Shown here: in pieces, positions 43,035-51,190 of the stretch
Position numbering within the stretch: position 1 is the first letter of the stretch
How the letters are laid out: every line of letters starts with the position of its first letter
From: Oscillospiraceae bacterium
GTDB lineage: Bacteria; Bacillota; Clostridia; Oscillospirales; Ruminococcaceae
Length of the DNA stretch: 64,000 nt
Direction of reading: 5' to 3'
Assembly (NCBI GenBank): GCA_017991935.1
Contig: JAGOPP010000011.1
Coordinates: forward strand, 1 to 64,000
Notes under the pieces: model-generated
Databases searched by the model: none
Seen by the model: the letters and a program-made list of their open reading frames with translations, nothing else
What the model was told of the DNA's origin: nothing
Program-made: the position numbers and the translations under genes

Positions 43035-43254
43035 GCTTCTCTTTACGGAAGCGGGCGGCGGACCCGAAATCCGGGGCCTGCGGCAGCGTCGCCAACCCGT
43101 GCGCCCTGCCGGGAGGCTACCACCCGAGGGTGGAATCCGGGCTGCCGGCCGGGGAATCCTCCGCTCTGCTGGCGGAATTTTTCCGGGGCCTGCGGACAGA
43201 AAATCCGGCCCCTCCCGAAACCGCTCCGTGGGCTTCTCTTTACGGGAGTGGGCG
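42861..43254. repeat. Two tandem 197-bp copies including the 3' end of tadA
   Basis: Copy 1 (42861-43057) is tadA codons from GCGGACCCGAAATCC to the stop plus about 20 bp. Copy 2 (43058-43254) is nearly identical. A more diverged partial third copy starts at about 43255, and fragments continue to about 43390. Copy 2 lacks the tadA start and active site, so it is non-functional as a gene. No separate gene is seen in 43035-43447. Confidence 0.95.
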
Positions 43255-43447
43255 GCGGGCCCGAAACCCAAGGCTCGCGAACGAAAACCCGTCTGCTTTG
43301 CGGAGCGAAAGAAGCGGATCTTCCCGAAACCGCCCCGTGAGTTTCCCCGAAGCGGGGCCGCGCGGCGGGCCCGAAATCCGGCGCGGCGGGTAAAACGCAT
43401 ACGGGCCTTTTTTTCTCCTTCGGGAGAATTTTTTGCGCAAAAAAAGA

Positions 43448-43476
43448 TTGACAGACCGGCGGGCGCGTGGTATATT
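43448..43476 (+). promoter_or_regulatory. Promoter of the arsR-metal ATPase operon
   Basis: Perfect TTGACA (43448-43453), 17-bp spacer, TATATT (43471-43476). Confidence 0.85.
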
Positions 43477-43488
43477 CGTGTCATAAAC

Positions 43489-43504
43489 ATGAACAGTTGT
43501 TCAT
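43489..43504. promoter_or_regulatory. SmtB/CzrA-type metalloregulator operator
   Basis: ATGAACAGTTGTTCAT: perfect 7-bp arms ATGAACA/TGTTCAT around GT. It closely matches the known ArsR/SmtB-family 12-2-12 operator core (TGAACA...TGTTCA). It lies about 12 nt after the -10 box and before the arsR start, consistent with autorepression relieved by metal. Confidence 0.85.
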
Positions 43505-43540
43505 ATAATCAGATGATTACACATTCAGGAGGTTTTTGAG

Positions 43541-43882
43541 ATGGCGGAGCTTCACCCGGAACATCAGCACATCCTCGCGCAGGCGAAGGCCAACATGCCC
43601 TCCAACGCGACGCTCGAGGCGGCCGCGGATGCTTTTAAAGTGTTCGGCGACGGGACCCGCATTCGCATTTTGGCGGCCCTGTCGGAGGGGGAGATGTGCG
43701 TCTGCTGCCTTGCCGACCTGCTCGGCATGGAGCAGAGCGCGGTCTCCCACCAGCTGCGGATCTTAAAATCCGCGCGGCTTATCAAAAACCGCCGCGAGGG
43801 CAGGCAGATCTATTATTCCCTTGACGACGTCCATATCGCGTCCATCCTGAACGCGGGGATCTCCCACGTGGAGGAAAACTAA
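43541..43882 (+). CDS. ArsR/SmtB-family metal-responsive repressor
   Basis: A 113-residue winged-helix repressor. The recognition region reads MEQSAVSHQLRILKSARLIK and the wing NRREGRQIYYSL. The alpha-3 motif EMCVCCLADLLGM carries three cysteines (CVCC), a soft-metal site as in CadC/ArsR-type sensors, and the C-terminal helix has DVHIASILNAGISHVEE, with the D-x-H...H-x-x-E alpha-5 site of CzrA/SmtB zinc sensors. Both site types are therefore present. AGGAGG precedes the ATG. It lies 21 bp before the P1B ATPase gene, whose expression it should control together with its own. Confidence 0.93.
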   Translation: MAELHPEHQHILAQAKANMPSNATLEAAADAFKVFGDGTRIRILAALSEGEMCVCCLADLLGMEQSAVSHQLRILKSARLIKNRREGRQIYYSLDDVHIASILNAGISHVEEN

Positions 43883-43903
43883 GCGGAGAAGGAGGGTCCC
43901 GGC

Positions 43904-45847
43904 ATGGCAAAAGAAACTTCCTGCGCGGCGTGCGCGCGGATGGAGCGGTGCAATGAGCACGCGGACGCGTGCCAAAATGAGCACGGTTATGAACACGCGG
44001 ATGAGCACGGGGGATTCCGCCGCGCCGACCTGTTTCTGTTTGGGGCGAGCGCCGCGCTGCTGGCGCTGTCCGCTTTTGATATTTTAGGAAATATGGCTTG
44101 GGCCCCGGCGGCGCTCGCGGCCCTGCTCTGCGGCTGGGAGACGATGCGGGACGGCTTTCGGAGCCTGATACGTCTGCGCGCCGACGAGGAGCTTTTGATG
44201 ACCGTCGCGGTGGCGGCGGCGTTCGCCATCGGGGAATATACGGAGGGGGCCATGGTCGCCGTCCTGTTTTCTCTGGGCGAGAGGCTCGAGGGGGCCGCGG
44301 TCGACCGCTCGGAGCGGGAGATCCGGTCGCTCGCCAACATCCGGCCCGACACCGCCAACCTGATGACGCCGGAGGGCGTCGTCCCCGTAAAGGCGGAGGG
44401 CGTCGCCGTCGGCAGCGAGATTCTCGTGAAGGCCGGCGAGCGTATGCCGATCGACGCGGCGCTGCTCTCCGAGGGCGCCTCGGCCGACCTCTCCGCCCTG
44501 ACCGGGGAGAGCCTGCCGGCCGACTACGCCGAGGGCGCGGTCATCCCGGCAGGCGCGGTCATCCTCGGGCGGCCCGTCCGCTGCAAGACCGTCGGTACAT
44601 ACGGCGATTCCGCGGCGGCGCGCATTCTGGAGCTCGTGGAAAACGGCGTGTCCGGCAAGGGCCGGGCGGAAAAATTCATCACGAAATTCTCCGCCGTCTA
44701 TACGCCCGCCGCGATCGGCGCGGCGGCGTTGATCGCGGCGCTGCCTCCCCTTTTCGGATGGTTCCCTTTTGAGGAATCCGTCTACCGGGCGCTGACCTTC
44801 CTCGTCGCGTCGTGCCCCTGCGCGCTTGTGATCTCCATCCCGCTCTCCTATTTCGCGGGCATCGGCGCGGCCTCCAAAGCCGGGGCGCTGTTTAAGGGCT
44901 CCCAGTACTTGGAGCTGCTCTCCAAGGCGAAGATCGCGGCCTTCGACAAGACCGGCACCGTCACCTCCGGCGAATTCTCCGTCACAAAGATCTACGCGGC
45001 GGACGGGTTTACCGAGGATCAGGTTTTGGCCGTCTGCGCGGCCGCGGAGACCTATTCCGACCACCCGTTCGCGAAGGCGGTCCGGGAGAAGGCCGCCCGC
45101 ATGGGGCTCGCCGTTCCGGAGGCGGAGAAGGTCTGCGAGATCGCCGGGCGCGGGCTCACCGTGACCGTCGGCGGCAGGCGGATCGCCTGCGGAAACATCA
45201 CCTTCGCGCCGGAGGGGCAGCGGGAACGCCTCCCGGAGGCGAACATCTACCTCTTTGAGGGGGAGACCTATCTCGGCGCGCTGGCGCTGGCCGACACGCC
45301 GCGGGAGAACTCCGCGGCGGCCGTCGCGATGCTCAAGCGCCTCGGCGTTTCGCGCGCCGTCATGCTGACCGGCGACAACGAAAGGGCCGCCGCCGATACC
45401 GCCGCCCTCTGCGGCATGGACGAATACCGCTTCGGCCTGATGCCCGAAGATAAGGTGGATATTATCAATGAACTCAAAAAGAGCGGCGTCACGGTCTTTG
45501 CCGGGGACGGCATCAACGACGCGCCGGTACTGGCCGCCGCGGACATTGGCGCCGCCATGGGCATGGGCACCGACGCCGCCATCGAATCCGCCGACCTCGT
45601 CCTGATGCGCGGCGGGATCGGCGCGCTCGCGAAGGCGGTCTGGATCAGCAAAAAGACGATGGCCTGCGTGCGCCAAAACACGGTGTTCATCCTCGGGTGC
45701 AAGGCGGCCGTTTTGACCCTCGGCGCGCTGGGCCTCTCCCCGGTCTGGCTCGCGGTCTTCGCGGACGTGGGCGTCTGCCTGATCACCGTCGTCTGGTCCG
45801 CGCGGCTGCTGCATATCAAAGCGCCGGAGGCGGGTGGATCCGGCTGA
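43904..45847 (+). CDS. P1B-type heavy-metal ATPase (Zn/Cd/Pb exporter, CadA/ZntA type)
   Basis: A 647-residue metal-exporting P-type ATPase. Instead of an HMA domain, the N-terminus is a short Cys/His-rich tail (CAACARMERCNEHADACQNE, then HGYEHADEHGG). The A-domain has LTGESLP. The transmembrane metal site is SCPCALV near residue 304, the class P1B-2 signature for Zn2+/Cd2+/Pb2+. The phosphorylation site is DKTGTVT near 348, the nucleotide domain HP is in SDHPFAKAV, and GDGINDAPVLAAADIG closes the P-domain. Second gene of the arsR operon. Its role is zinc or cadmium resistance. Confidence 0.94.
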   Translation: MAKETSCAACARMERCNEHADACQNEHGYEHADEHGGFRRADLFLFGASAALLALSAFDILGNMAWAPAALAALLCGWETMRDGFRSLIRLRADEELLMTVAVAAAFAIGEYTEGAMVAVLFSLGERLEGAAVDRSEREIRSLANIRPDTANLMTPEGVVPVKAEGVAVGSEILVKAGERMPIDAALLSEGASADLSALTGESLPADYAEGAVIPAGAVILGRPVRCKTVGTYGDSAAARILELVENGVSGKGRAEKFITKFSAVYTPAAIGAAALIAALPPLFGWFPFEESVYRALTFLVASCPCALVISIPLSYFAGIGAASKAGALFKGSQYLELLSKAKIAAFDKTGTVTSGEFSVTKIYAADGFTEDQVLAVCAAAETYSDHPFAKAVREKAARMGLAVPEAEKVCEIAGRGLTVTVGGRRIACGNITFAPEGQRERLPEANIYLFEGETYLGALALADTPRENSAAAVAMLKRLGVSRAVMLTGDNERAAADTAALCGMDEYRFGLMPEDKVDIINELKKSGVTVFAGDGINDAPVLAAADIGAAMGMGTDAAIESADLVLMRGGIGALAKAVWISKKTMACVRQNTVFILGCKAAVLTLGALGLSPVWLAVFADVGVCLITVVWSARLLHIKAPEAGGSG

Positions 45848-45885
45848 TCGAATAAAAGAATCCCCTCTCCTTCCGGAAAAATCCG

Positions 45886-45915
45886 TTGACAGCGAAGCTT
45901 GGATTGTGATATATT
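45886..45915 (+). promoter_or_regulatory. Promoter of the two serine tRNA genes
   Basis: TTGACA (45886-45891), 18-bp spacer, TATATT (45910-45915), 19 bp before the first tRNA. Confidence 0.75.
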
Positions 45916-45933
45916 ATTACTCGACAAAACCGT

Positions 45934-46025
<92 letters not shown>

Positions 46026-46066
46026 GCGCCTTTTCAAAGTGAAAATCAAAACGAACACGCTGCCAT

Positions 46067-46156
46067 GGAGAAGTACTCAAGTGGTGACGAGGCGCCCCTG
46101 CTAAGGGCGTAGGGCTCGAAAGGGCCGCGGGGGTTCGAGTCCCCCCTTCTCCGCCA
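46067..46156 (+). tRNA. tRNA-Ser(GCU)
   Basis: A 90-nt class II tRNA: acceptor GGAGAAG/CTTCTCC, discriminator G, encoded CCA, anticodon stem CGCCC/GGGCG with loop CTGCTAA (anticodon GCT, normal T33), long variable arm and T-loop TTCGAGT. It lies 41 bp after tRNA-Ser(UGA) and is probably co-transcribed with it. Confidence 0.96.
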
Positions 46157-46158
46157 AT

Positions 46159-46209
46159 AAAGAAGCCGGGAACCGCATTTTTTAAGCGGTTTCCGGCTTC
46201 TTTATTTTT
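46159..46209 (+). terminator. Terminator of the tRNA-Ser operon
   Basis: A 17-bp stem with one mismatch (46160-46176 with 46186-46202) and a 9-nt loop is followed by TTTATTTTT. Confidence 0.9.
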
Positions 46210-46276
46210 GTGCCGGCATTGCGGGCGGCGCCGTTTTTTATATGGAAAAACACGGGCTTCGTCCGTTTCTTTCCGA

Positions 46277-46305
46277 TTGAAATCCCGGCGAAAAAAGAGT
46301 AACAT
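46277..46305 (+). promoter_or_regulatory. Promoter of the GNAT/YoaP-like gene
   Basis: TTGAAA (46277-46282), 17-bp spacer, TAACAT (46300-46305). An in-frame ATG at 46304 overlaps this -10 box, which argues for the start at 46337. Confidence 0.6.
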
Positions 46306-46336
46306 GAAATTTAGGAAAAATCAGGGAGGGACGGTT

Positions 46337-47104
46337 ATGGCTTCGGATATTCAAATCATCGACTTGACGCCGGACAATATCGCCGACTTCGGCGTATGCG
46401 GCTACAAGGATGTGGAAAAACATCTGGAACTTCGAAGAAAGATCGAATGGTTTGCCAGATATTATCCGAAAGGGCTGCGCATCAAAGCGCTGATCTCGGA
46501 ATCGGGCGGATACCAAGGCATGCTCGAATACATCCCGGGGGAATACGCGCATCGCCCGGTCAGCGCCGAGGGGTACCTGTTCATCCACTGCATCTTCGTC
46601 GGATTTAAAAACGAGTTCAAAGGGAGAGGCTACGCCTCTTTGATGCTCGAAGAGTGCATCGACGAAGCAAAAAAGGCGAATAAGAAAGGCGTCGCCGTCG
46701 TCACGCGGGACGGCGCGTTTATGGCCAAGAAAGATATTTTCCTGAAAAAGGGGTTCGCGGTCGTCGACCGGGCAAAACCGGATTTCGAGTTGTTGGCGCT
46801 GAAATTTAACCCGGAATCGGAGGACCCGAAATTTAAGGAGATGTCCTTGCAGGAGTATTCCAAAGGCCTGACCGTCCTGCGTTCGCCCCAATGCCCCTAT
46901 TCCGTTAAAAATGTGGACGCCATCCTCCAAACCGCCAAAAATATGGGTCTGGACGTCCGGCTGGTCGAGCTGGACGACGCGGAATCCGCGCAGCGGTCCC
47001 CATGCGCGTTCGGGACTTTTTGCATCATCCACGACGGCGTGATCCTGAGCCACCATCCCATCAGCAACACGCGGTTTGAAAATATCATGAAAGCAAAGAA
47101 ATAA
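46337..47104 (+). CDS. GNAT-family N-acetyltransferase with YoaP-like C-terminal domain
   Basis: A 255-residue protein. Residues 1-155 form a GNAT domain with the acetyl-CoA loop in FKGRGYASLMLEECIDEAKK (Q/RxxGxG/A pattern as KGRGYA). The C-terminal part (about 160-255) resembles the YoaP/thioredoxin-like extension: LRSPQCPYSVKNVDAILQTA has a Cys-Pro near residue 185, then SPCAFGTFCIIHDGVILSHHPIS. YoaP-type proteins are of unknown substrate. Start ATG 46337 has GGGAGGG about 6 nt upstream. Monocistronic. Confidence 0.85.
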   Translation: MASDIQIIDLTPDNIADFGVCGYKDVEKHLELRRKIEWFARYYPKGLRIKALISESGGYQGMLEYIPGEYAHRPVSAEGYLFIHCIFVGFKNEFKGRGYASLMLEECIDEAKKANKKGVAVVTRDGAFMAKKDIFLKKGFAVVDRAKPDFELLALKFNPESEDPKFKEMSLQEYSKGLTVLRSPQCPYSVKNVDAILQTAKNMGLDVRLVELDDAESAQRSPCAFGTFCIIHDGVILSHHPISNTRFENIMKAKK

Positions 47105-47232
47105 CGAAACGCCGCCGAAAGCGGTATCCCCTGAAAAACCGTCTCCGCTGTCGCGAGCGCGCCTCCCCCGATGATTTCGCGCCCCCTGAAACGGCAAACT
47201 GAAATCGGGACACTCCCGTACTTTAAAACACA

Positions 47233-47269
47233 GGCGTCCGGAAACATGCCGTTTCCGGACGCCTTTTTT
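47233..47269 (+). terminator. Terminator after the GNAT gene
   Basis: A perfect 13-bp stem (47233-47245 with 47251-47263) with loop ATGCC is followed by six T residues. Confidence 0.88.
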
Positions 47270-47648
47270 GCCTGCCGCGGCCGCCGGCCCCGCGCGGAAA
47301 ACCGCCGCCCGACGGAGGGAATGATAATTTTATCCCGTTTTTTCATATAATACCCTTACCGCCCTGCCGCTCCGCCCCGTTTTCCCCGTCCGGCGGGCCG
47401 TTTTTCGGCGGCAGCATCACTTTTTTTGCGAAAGGAGGGATTCCCCGGCCGCAAAGGCGCCCGGCCGAAAGAGAACTCCCGGTCCCTTACGCCCTTTTCT
47501 CGTAAAAACATACGCGTTCGCGGCGGCCCGCGCGGTCTGGGAGGAGCTGCGCGCCGCGCTGTACGCAGCTCCCGCGATGCGAAAATTCCGCTTTTCGCGC
47601 GCCTAAAAGAAAAGCGGGAGGAGATCTATTTTTTGTAAATTATTAGTG
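47270..47648. other. Intergenic stretch before the branched-chain amino-acid importer
   Basis: No gene supported. Open frames are Arg-rich and motif-free; AT content rises toward the promoter at 47649. Confidence 0.5.
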
Positions 47649-47677
47649 TTGCATTTGATTCGGATTTAGATTATAAT
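47649..47677 (+). promoter_or_regulatory. Promoter of the liv operon
   Basis: TTGCAT (47649-47654), 17-bp spacer, perfect TATAAT (47672-47677), giving a leader of about 75 nt. Confidence 0.78.
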
Positions 47678-47701
47678 CATCCATAGATATCGGAATACAG
47701 A

Positions 47702-47720
47702 TGTCCGCCCTGAGCGGACA
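47702..47720 (+). promoter_or_regulatory. Leader hairpin upstream of livJ
   Basis: TGTCCGC-CCTGA-GCGGACA: perfect 7-bp stem in the 5' leader without a following T-run. It may stabilise the message or mark an operator. Confidence 0.5.
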
Positions 47721-47759
47721 CTTCCGGTGTTTGATCATTTATAGGGAGGAAAAATTTCA

Positions 47760-48977
47760 ATGAAAAAATTCGCGGCTATGTTTTTGGCGCTGATCCTCGT
47801 ACTGTCTCTCGGCGCCTGCGGTACCCCGGAAAGCGGCGAAACCGGTGAATCCGGCTCTTCCGTCGCCGAGCAGCCCGAATCCGGCAACCCCGTCGTAAAA
47901 ATCGGCATCTTCGAGCCCGCCTCCGGCGACAACGGAGCCGGCGGCAAGCAGGAAACCTTGGGCGTGGAATACGCGAACTCCGTGAGCCCCACCGTTGAGA
48001 TCGGCGGCACCACCTACGACGTCCAGCTTGTCAAGGTTGACAACGAGAGCTCCAACGAGAAGGCGGCCACCGCCGCGTCCACGCTGGTCTCCGCCGGTGT
48101 TTCCGCGGTGCTGGGCTCCTACGGCTCCGGCGTCTCCATCGCGGCGTCCCCGACCTTTGAGGCCGCGGGCATTCCCTGCATCGGCATCACCTGCACGAAC
48201 CCTCAGGTCACCGAGGGCAACCAGCACTATTTCCGCATCTGCTTCCTCGATCCGTTCCAAGGCACCGTCCTTGCCAACTACGCGTTCAGCGAGCTGGGCG
48301 TCACCAAGGCTTACTGCCTCTCCAAACTGGGCGACGACTACTCCGGCGGCCTTGTGAATTACTTCGTTCAGGCGTTTGAGGCCCTCGGCGGCACCTGCGT
48401 GCAGGATACCTTCCCCGACGGCAACTCCGACTTCACCTCCTATATCAACAACGCCAAGAACGGCGGCTGCGAAGTCTTCTTCTCCCCCGTCTCCACCGAA
48501 GCCGCGCAGCTGATCATTGACCAAGCGCAGTCTCAGGGCCTCGGCATGCCGATCCTTGCGGGCGACACTTGGGATTCCAACGTCATCCTGCAGGCCGCCG
48601 CGGGCAAGGATGTGGACGTCACCGTCACCACCTTCTATCCCGAAGGCGCGAACGCCGAGTTCGACAGCAGCTTCAAAGAGTGGGTCAACGCCGACTCCGT
48701 CCGTCTTGCGAGCAACGGCGGCGACGACACGGTTTCCGCTGTCACCGCCATGGGCTACGACGCGTACTTCTTCGCGCTTGAGGCCCTGAAGGTTGCCGCG
48801 AGCACCGAGCCGGCCGCGGTCATGCAGGCCCTCTGGACCACCGAGTATGACGGCGTTTCCGGCCATATCGCGCTCGACCAGACCAACGGCGACGCGATCC
48901 GCAACACCGCCTATGTCAAACACTGCAACACCGAGTCCGGCGCGTGGGACGCTCTGCCCCCGGTCACGATCGGATAA
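47760..48977 (+). CDS. livJ: Branched-chain amino-acid ABC transporter substrate-binding lipoprotein
   Basis: Periplasmic-binding-protein type I (Peripla_BP_6) receptor, 405 residues. The lipoprotein signal peptide is MKKFAAMFLALILVLSLGAC with lipidated Cys20, followed by a Ser/Gly/Glu linker to about residue 42. The domain shows VKIGIFEPASGDNGAGGKQE, NESSNEKAATAASTLVSAGV, VLGSYGSGVSIAASPTFEAA and FPDGNSDFTSYINNAKNGGC, the usual LivJ pattern. It heads a complete livJHMGF operon. The true ligand could be another amino acid or amide, because this family is broad. Confidence 0.94.
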   Translation: MKKFAAMFLALILVLSLGACGTPESGETGESGSSVAEQPESGNPVVKIGIFEPASGDNGAGGKQETLGVEYANSVSPTVEIGGTTYDVQLVKVDNESSNEKAATAASTLVSAGVSAVLGSYGSGVSIAASPTFEAAGIPCIGITCTNPQVTEGNQHYFRICFLDPFQGTVLANYAFSELGVTKAYCLSKLGDDYSGGLVNYFVQAFEALGGTCVQDTFPDGNSDFTSYINNAKNGGCEVFFSPVSTEAAQLIIDQAQSQGLGMPILAGDTWDSNVILQAAAGKDVDVTVTTFYPEGANAEFDSSFKEWVNADSVRLASNGGDDTVSAVTAMGYDAYFFALEALKVAASTEPAAVMQALWTTEYDGVSGHIALDQTNGDAIRNTAYVKHCNTESGAWDALPPVTIG

Positions 48978-48997
48978 ATTTACGCGAGGTTTGCCCA

Positions 48998-49024
48998 GCG
49001 GCGGGGGTCACCGGCCCCCGCCGC
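48998..49024 (+). terminator. First intercistronic hairpin between livJ and livH
   Basis: A 10-bp GC stem (48998-49007 with 49015-49024) begins 21 bp after the livJ stop. No long T-run follows, so partial termination or message protection is likelier than full termination. Confidence 0.65.
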
Positions 49025-49069
49025 ACTTTGTAACCGGCACGCTGCCGGCCGCTTTGGGCAGACTACGCC

Positions 49070-49117
49070 TATGCCGCTACAAAAAGGAAAGGGCGCTTTC
49101 CCTTTTGTAGCGGCATA
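49070..49117 (+). terminator. Second, 22-bp intercistronic hairpin before livH
   Basis: A 22-bp stem with a single mismatch (49070-49091 with 49096-49117) and a 4-nt loop ends just before the livH ribosome binding site (TGGAGGC). It lacks a T-run. It probably shields the upstream message or tunes livH translation. Confidence 0.7.
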
Positions 49118-49132
49118 AATGGAGGCAAAGAT

Positions 49133-50047
49133 ATGTTAGAATTTCTGCACAACAACCTGTCCTATATTCTATCGGGCATCTCGGTGGGCGGGCAGTACGC
49201 GCTGATCGCCATCGGCTACACGATGGTCTACGGCATTTTGCGCCTGATCAACTTCGCCCACGGAGACGTGTTTATGTGCGCGGGCCTGATGATGGTCTAT
49301 CTGTCGGCTTCGATGCCCGCGATGGCGGCGATCCCGCTGGTTTTGATCATGACGGTCGTTCTGGGCTTTCTGATCGAGCGCTCGGCCTACAAGCCCCTGC
49401 GCAACGCGCCGCGTATGTCCGTCATGATCAGCGCCATCGGCGTGTCATACCTGCTCCAGAACGCGGCGCTCTACTTCACCGGGGGACTCGCCAAGGTCTA
49501 TCCGACGATCCCGTGGCTCTCGAACACCGTCGTGATCTGGGACGCCACCACAAAGATGGTCACCGTCGTCACGCCGGTGCTCACCCTCGCTTTGGTGATC
49601 CTGCTGTCGCTGCTCATTAAGCATACCAAAGTGGGCATGGCCATGCGGGCCGTGTCGAAGGATTTTGAGACGAGCCAGCTCATGGGCATCCGGATCAACT
49701 CGGTCATCTCCGTCACCTTCATCATCGGCTCGTTCTTGGCGGCGGTCGGCTCCATGCTCTATTTCACGAACTACGCCTCCGTGACGCCGGTGTCCGGCGG
49801 AATGCCGGGGCTCAAATGCTTTGTGGCGGCGGTGTTCGGCGGAATCGGCAGCATCCCGGGCGCGGTCATCGGCGCGTTTATCATCGGAATCTGCGAGAGC
49901 ATCATAAAGGGCGGCAGCTCCATCTTCGGCGTCCCCGGGAGCGGCTGGACCACGTTTTCCGACGCGTTCACCTTTGCGCTGCTCATCATCATTCTTGTCG
50001 TGAAGCCCACCGGCCTGTTCGGTGAAAAAGCTACGGACAAGGTCTGA
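49133..50047 (+). CDS. livH: Branched-chain amino-acid ABC transporter permease LivH
   Basis: A 304-residue permease with about eight helices. Family motifs are GQYALIAIGYTMVYGILRLINFAHGD near residues 20-45, MRAVSKDFETSQLMGIRINSVI (ATPase-contacting loop) near 171-192 and AAVFGGIGSIPGAVIGAFIIG near 236-256. GGAGGC precedes the ATG. It is followed after 6 bp by livM. Confidence 0.95.
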   Translation: MLEFLHNNLSYILSGISVGGQYALIAIGYTMVYGILRLINFAHGDVFMCAGLMMVYLSASMPAMAAIPLVLIMTVVLGFLIERSAYKPLRNAPRMSVMISAIGVSYLLQNAALYFTGGLAKVYPTIPWLSNTVVIWDATTKMVTVVTPVLTLALVILLSLLIKHTKVGMAMRAVSKDFETSQLMGIRINSVISVTFIIGSFLAAVGSMLYFTNYASVTPVSGGMPGLKCFVAAVFGGIGSIPGAVIGAFIIGICESIIKGGSSIFGVPGSGWTTFSDAFTFALLIIILVVKPTGLFGEKATDKV

Positions 50048-50053
50048 GGAGGG

Positions 50054-51190
50054 ATGAGCATGAAAAAGAAAAACAAAACCGAGCTCTGGATCGCCTGCTG
50101 CGCCATCGCGCTCGTCTATCTCGCGGTCTTTTTCCTTGAGCAGACGGTCTCCTCCGGGCACATCCTGTTCACCGTGCTCAAAAAGGGCGCCATCTACTCC
50201 TTGGTCGCCGTCTCCATGAACCTCTTGAACGGCTTCACCGGCCTGTTCTCTCTGGGGCAGGCGGGCTTCATGCTGATCGGCGCGTACGTCTATGCGATCT
50301 TCACCATGCCGGTGGCGGTGAAAGTCACCGAGCAGGTCTATAAATATTACGCCTGCGCCGTTCCGTTCGAGACCGGCATCTTCGTCGCGCTGCTCTCGGC
50401 GGGGCTCGCCGCGGCGCTCTTCGCGGCGCTGATCGGCCTGCCGGTGCTGCGCCTCAAATCGGATTACCTCGCGATCGCCACGCTTGGCTTCGCGGAGATC
50501 ATCCGCGCCGTCTTTCAGTGGGACGCCCTCGGCCCCGTGACGAACGGCGCCAACGTCATGCGCGAGTATCTCGATCTGACGGACGTCACGATCCCGTTTA
50601 CCGACATCCCGTTCCCGCCGACGCTCTACGTCTTTTTGGCGACGGGCGTCTGCATTGCGCTGATCGTGCTGCTCATCAACTCCTCCTACGGCCGCGCGTT
50701 TAAAGCGATCCGCGACGACGAGGTGGCGGCGGAGGCCATGGGCATCAACCTCTTTAAACACAAAGAGATGAGCTTCATCATCAGCTCCTTCTTCGCGGGG
50801 ATCTCCGGCGCGCTGCTCGCCATGTACCAGTACACCGTGCAGGCGGCGCAGTTTAAGAGCGCCATGACCTACGAGATCCTGCTGATCGTCGTCATCGGCG
50901 GCATCGGCTCGGTCTCCGGCTCCTGCATCGCGAGCTTCCTCTATATCGCGGCCTCCGAGTGGTGGCTGCGCGGGCTCGACATGGGCCGCTTCCTCGGCAT
51001 CGACTCCGCGACGGTCTTCCGCTCCGGATTCCGCAAGTTCGTCTTTTCGATCATCATCATGGTGATCGTGCTCTTCTTCTCGCGGGGACTCATGGGCGAC
51101 CGGGAGATCTCCTTCCGCGGGCTCGCGAGGCTTCTGAAACGAAAGCCGAAGCTCGCGGACGCGGCGAAAGGGGGCGATGCCGATGCCTGA
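50054..51190 (+). CDS. livM: Branched-chain amino-acid ABC transporter permease LivM
   Basis: A 378-residue second permease. It has SMNLLNGFTGLFSLGQAGFMLIGAYVYAI near residues 54-82, LRLKSDYLAIATLGFAEIIR near 132-151, and the coupling loop GRAFKAIRDDEVAAEAMGINLFKHK near 214-238, then IGGIGSVSGSCIASF. The basic cytoplasmic C-terminus is longer than in many LivM proteins. It overlaps livG by 14 nt. A GAGGAGGG motif precedes its ATG. Confidence 0.95.
   Translation: MSMKKKNKTELWIACCAIALVYLAVFFLEQTVSSGHILFTVLKKGAIYSLVAVSMNLLNGFTGLFSLGQAGFMLIGAYVYAIFTMPVAVKVTEQVYKYYACAVPFETGIFVALLSAGLAAALFAALIGLPVLRLKSDYLAIATLGFAEIIRAVFQWDALGPVTNGANVMREYLDLTDVTIPFTDIPFPPTLYVFLATGVCIALIVLLINSSYGRAFKAIRDDEVAAEAMGINLFKHKEMSFIISSFFAGISGALLAMYQYTVQAAQFKSAMTYEILLIVVIGGIGSVSGSCIASFLYIAASEWWLRGLDMGRFLGIDSATVFRSGFRKFVFSIIIMVIVLFFSRGLMGDREISFRGLARLLKRKPKLADAAKGGDADA

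Noticed and set aside
43058..43254. Second tadA-like gene
   Set aside because: Only the 3' third is duplicated; it lacks the start and the zinc-binding residues.
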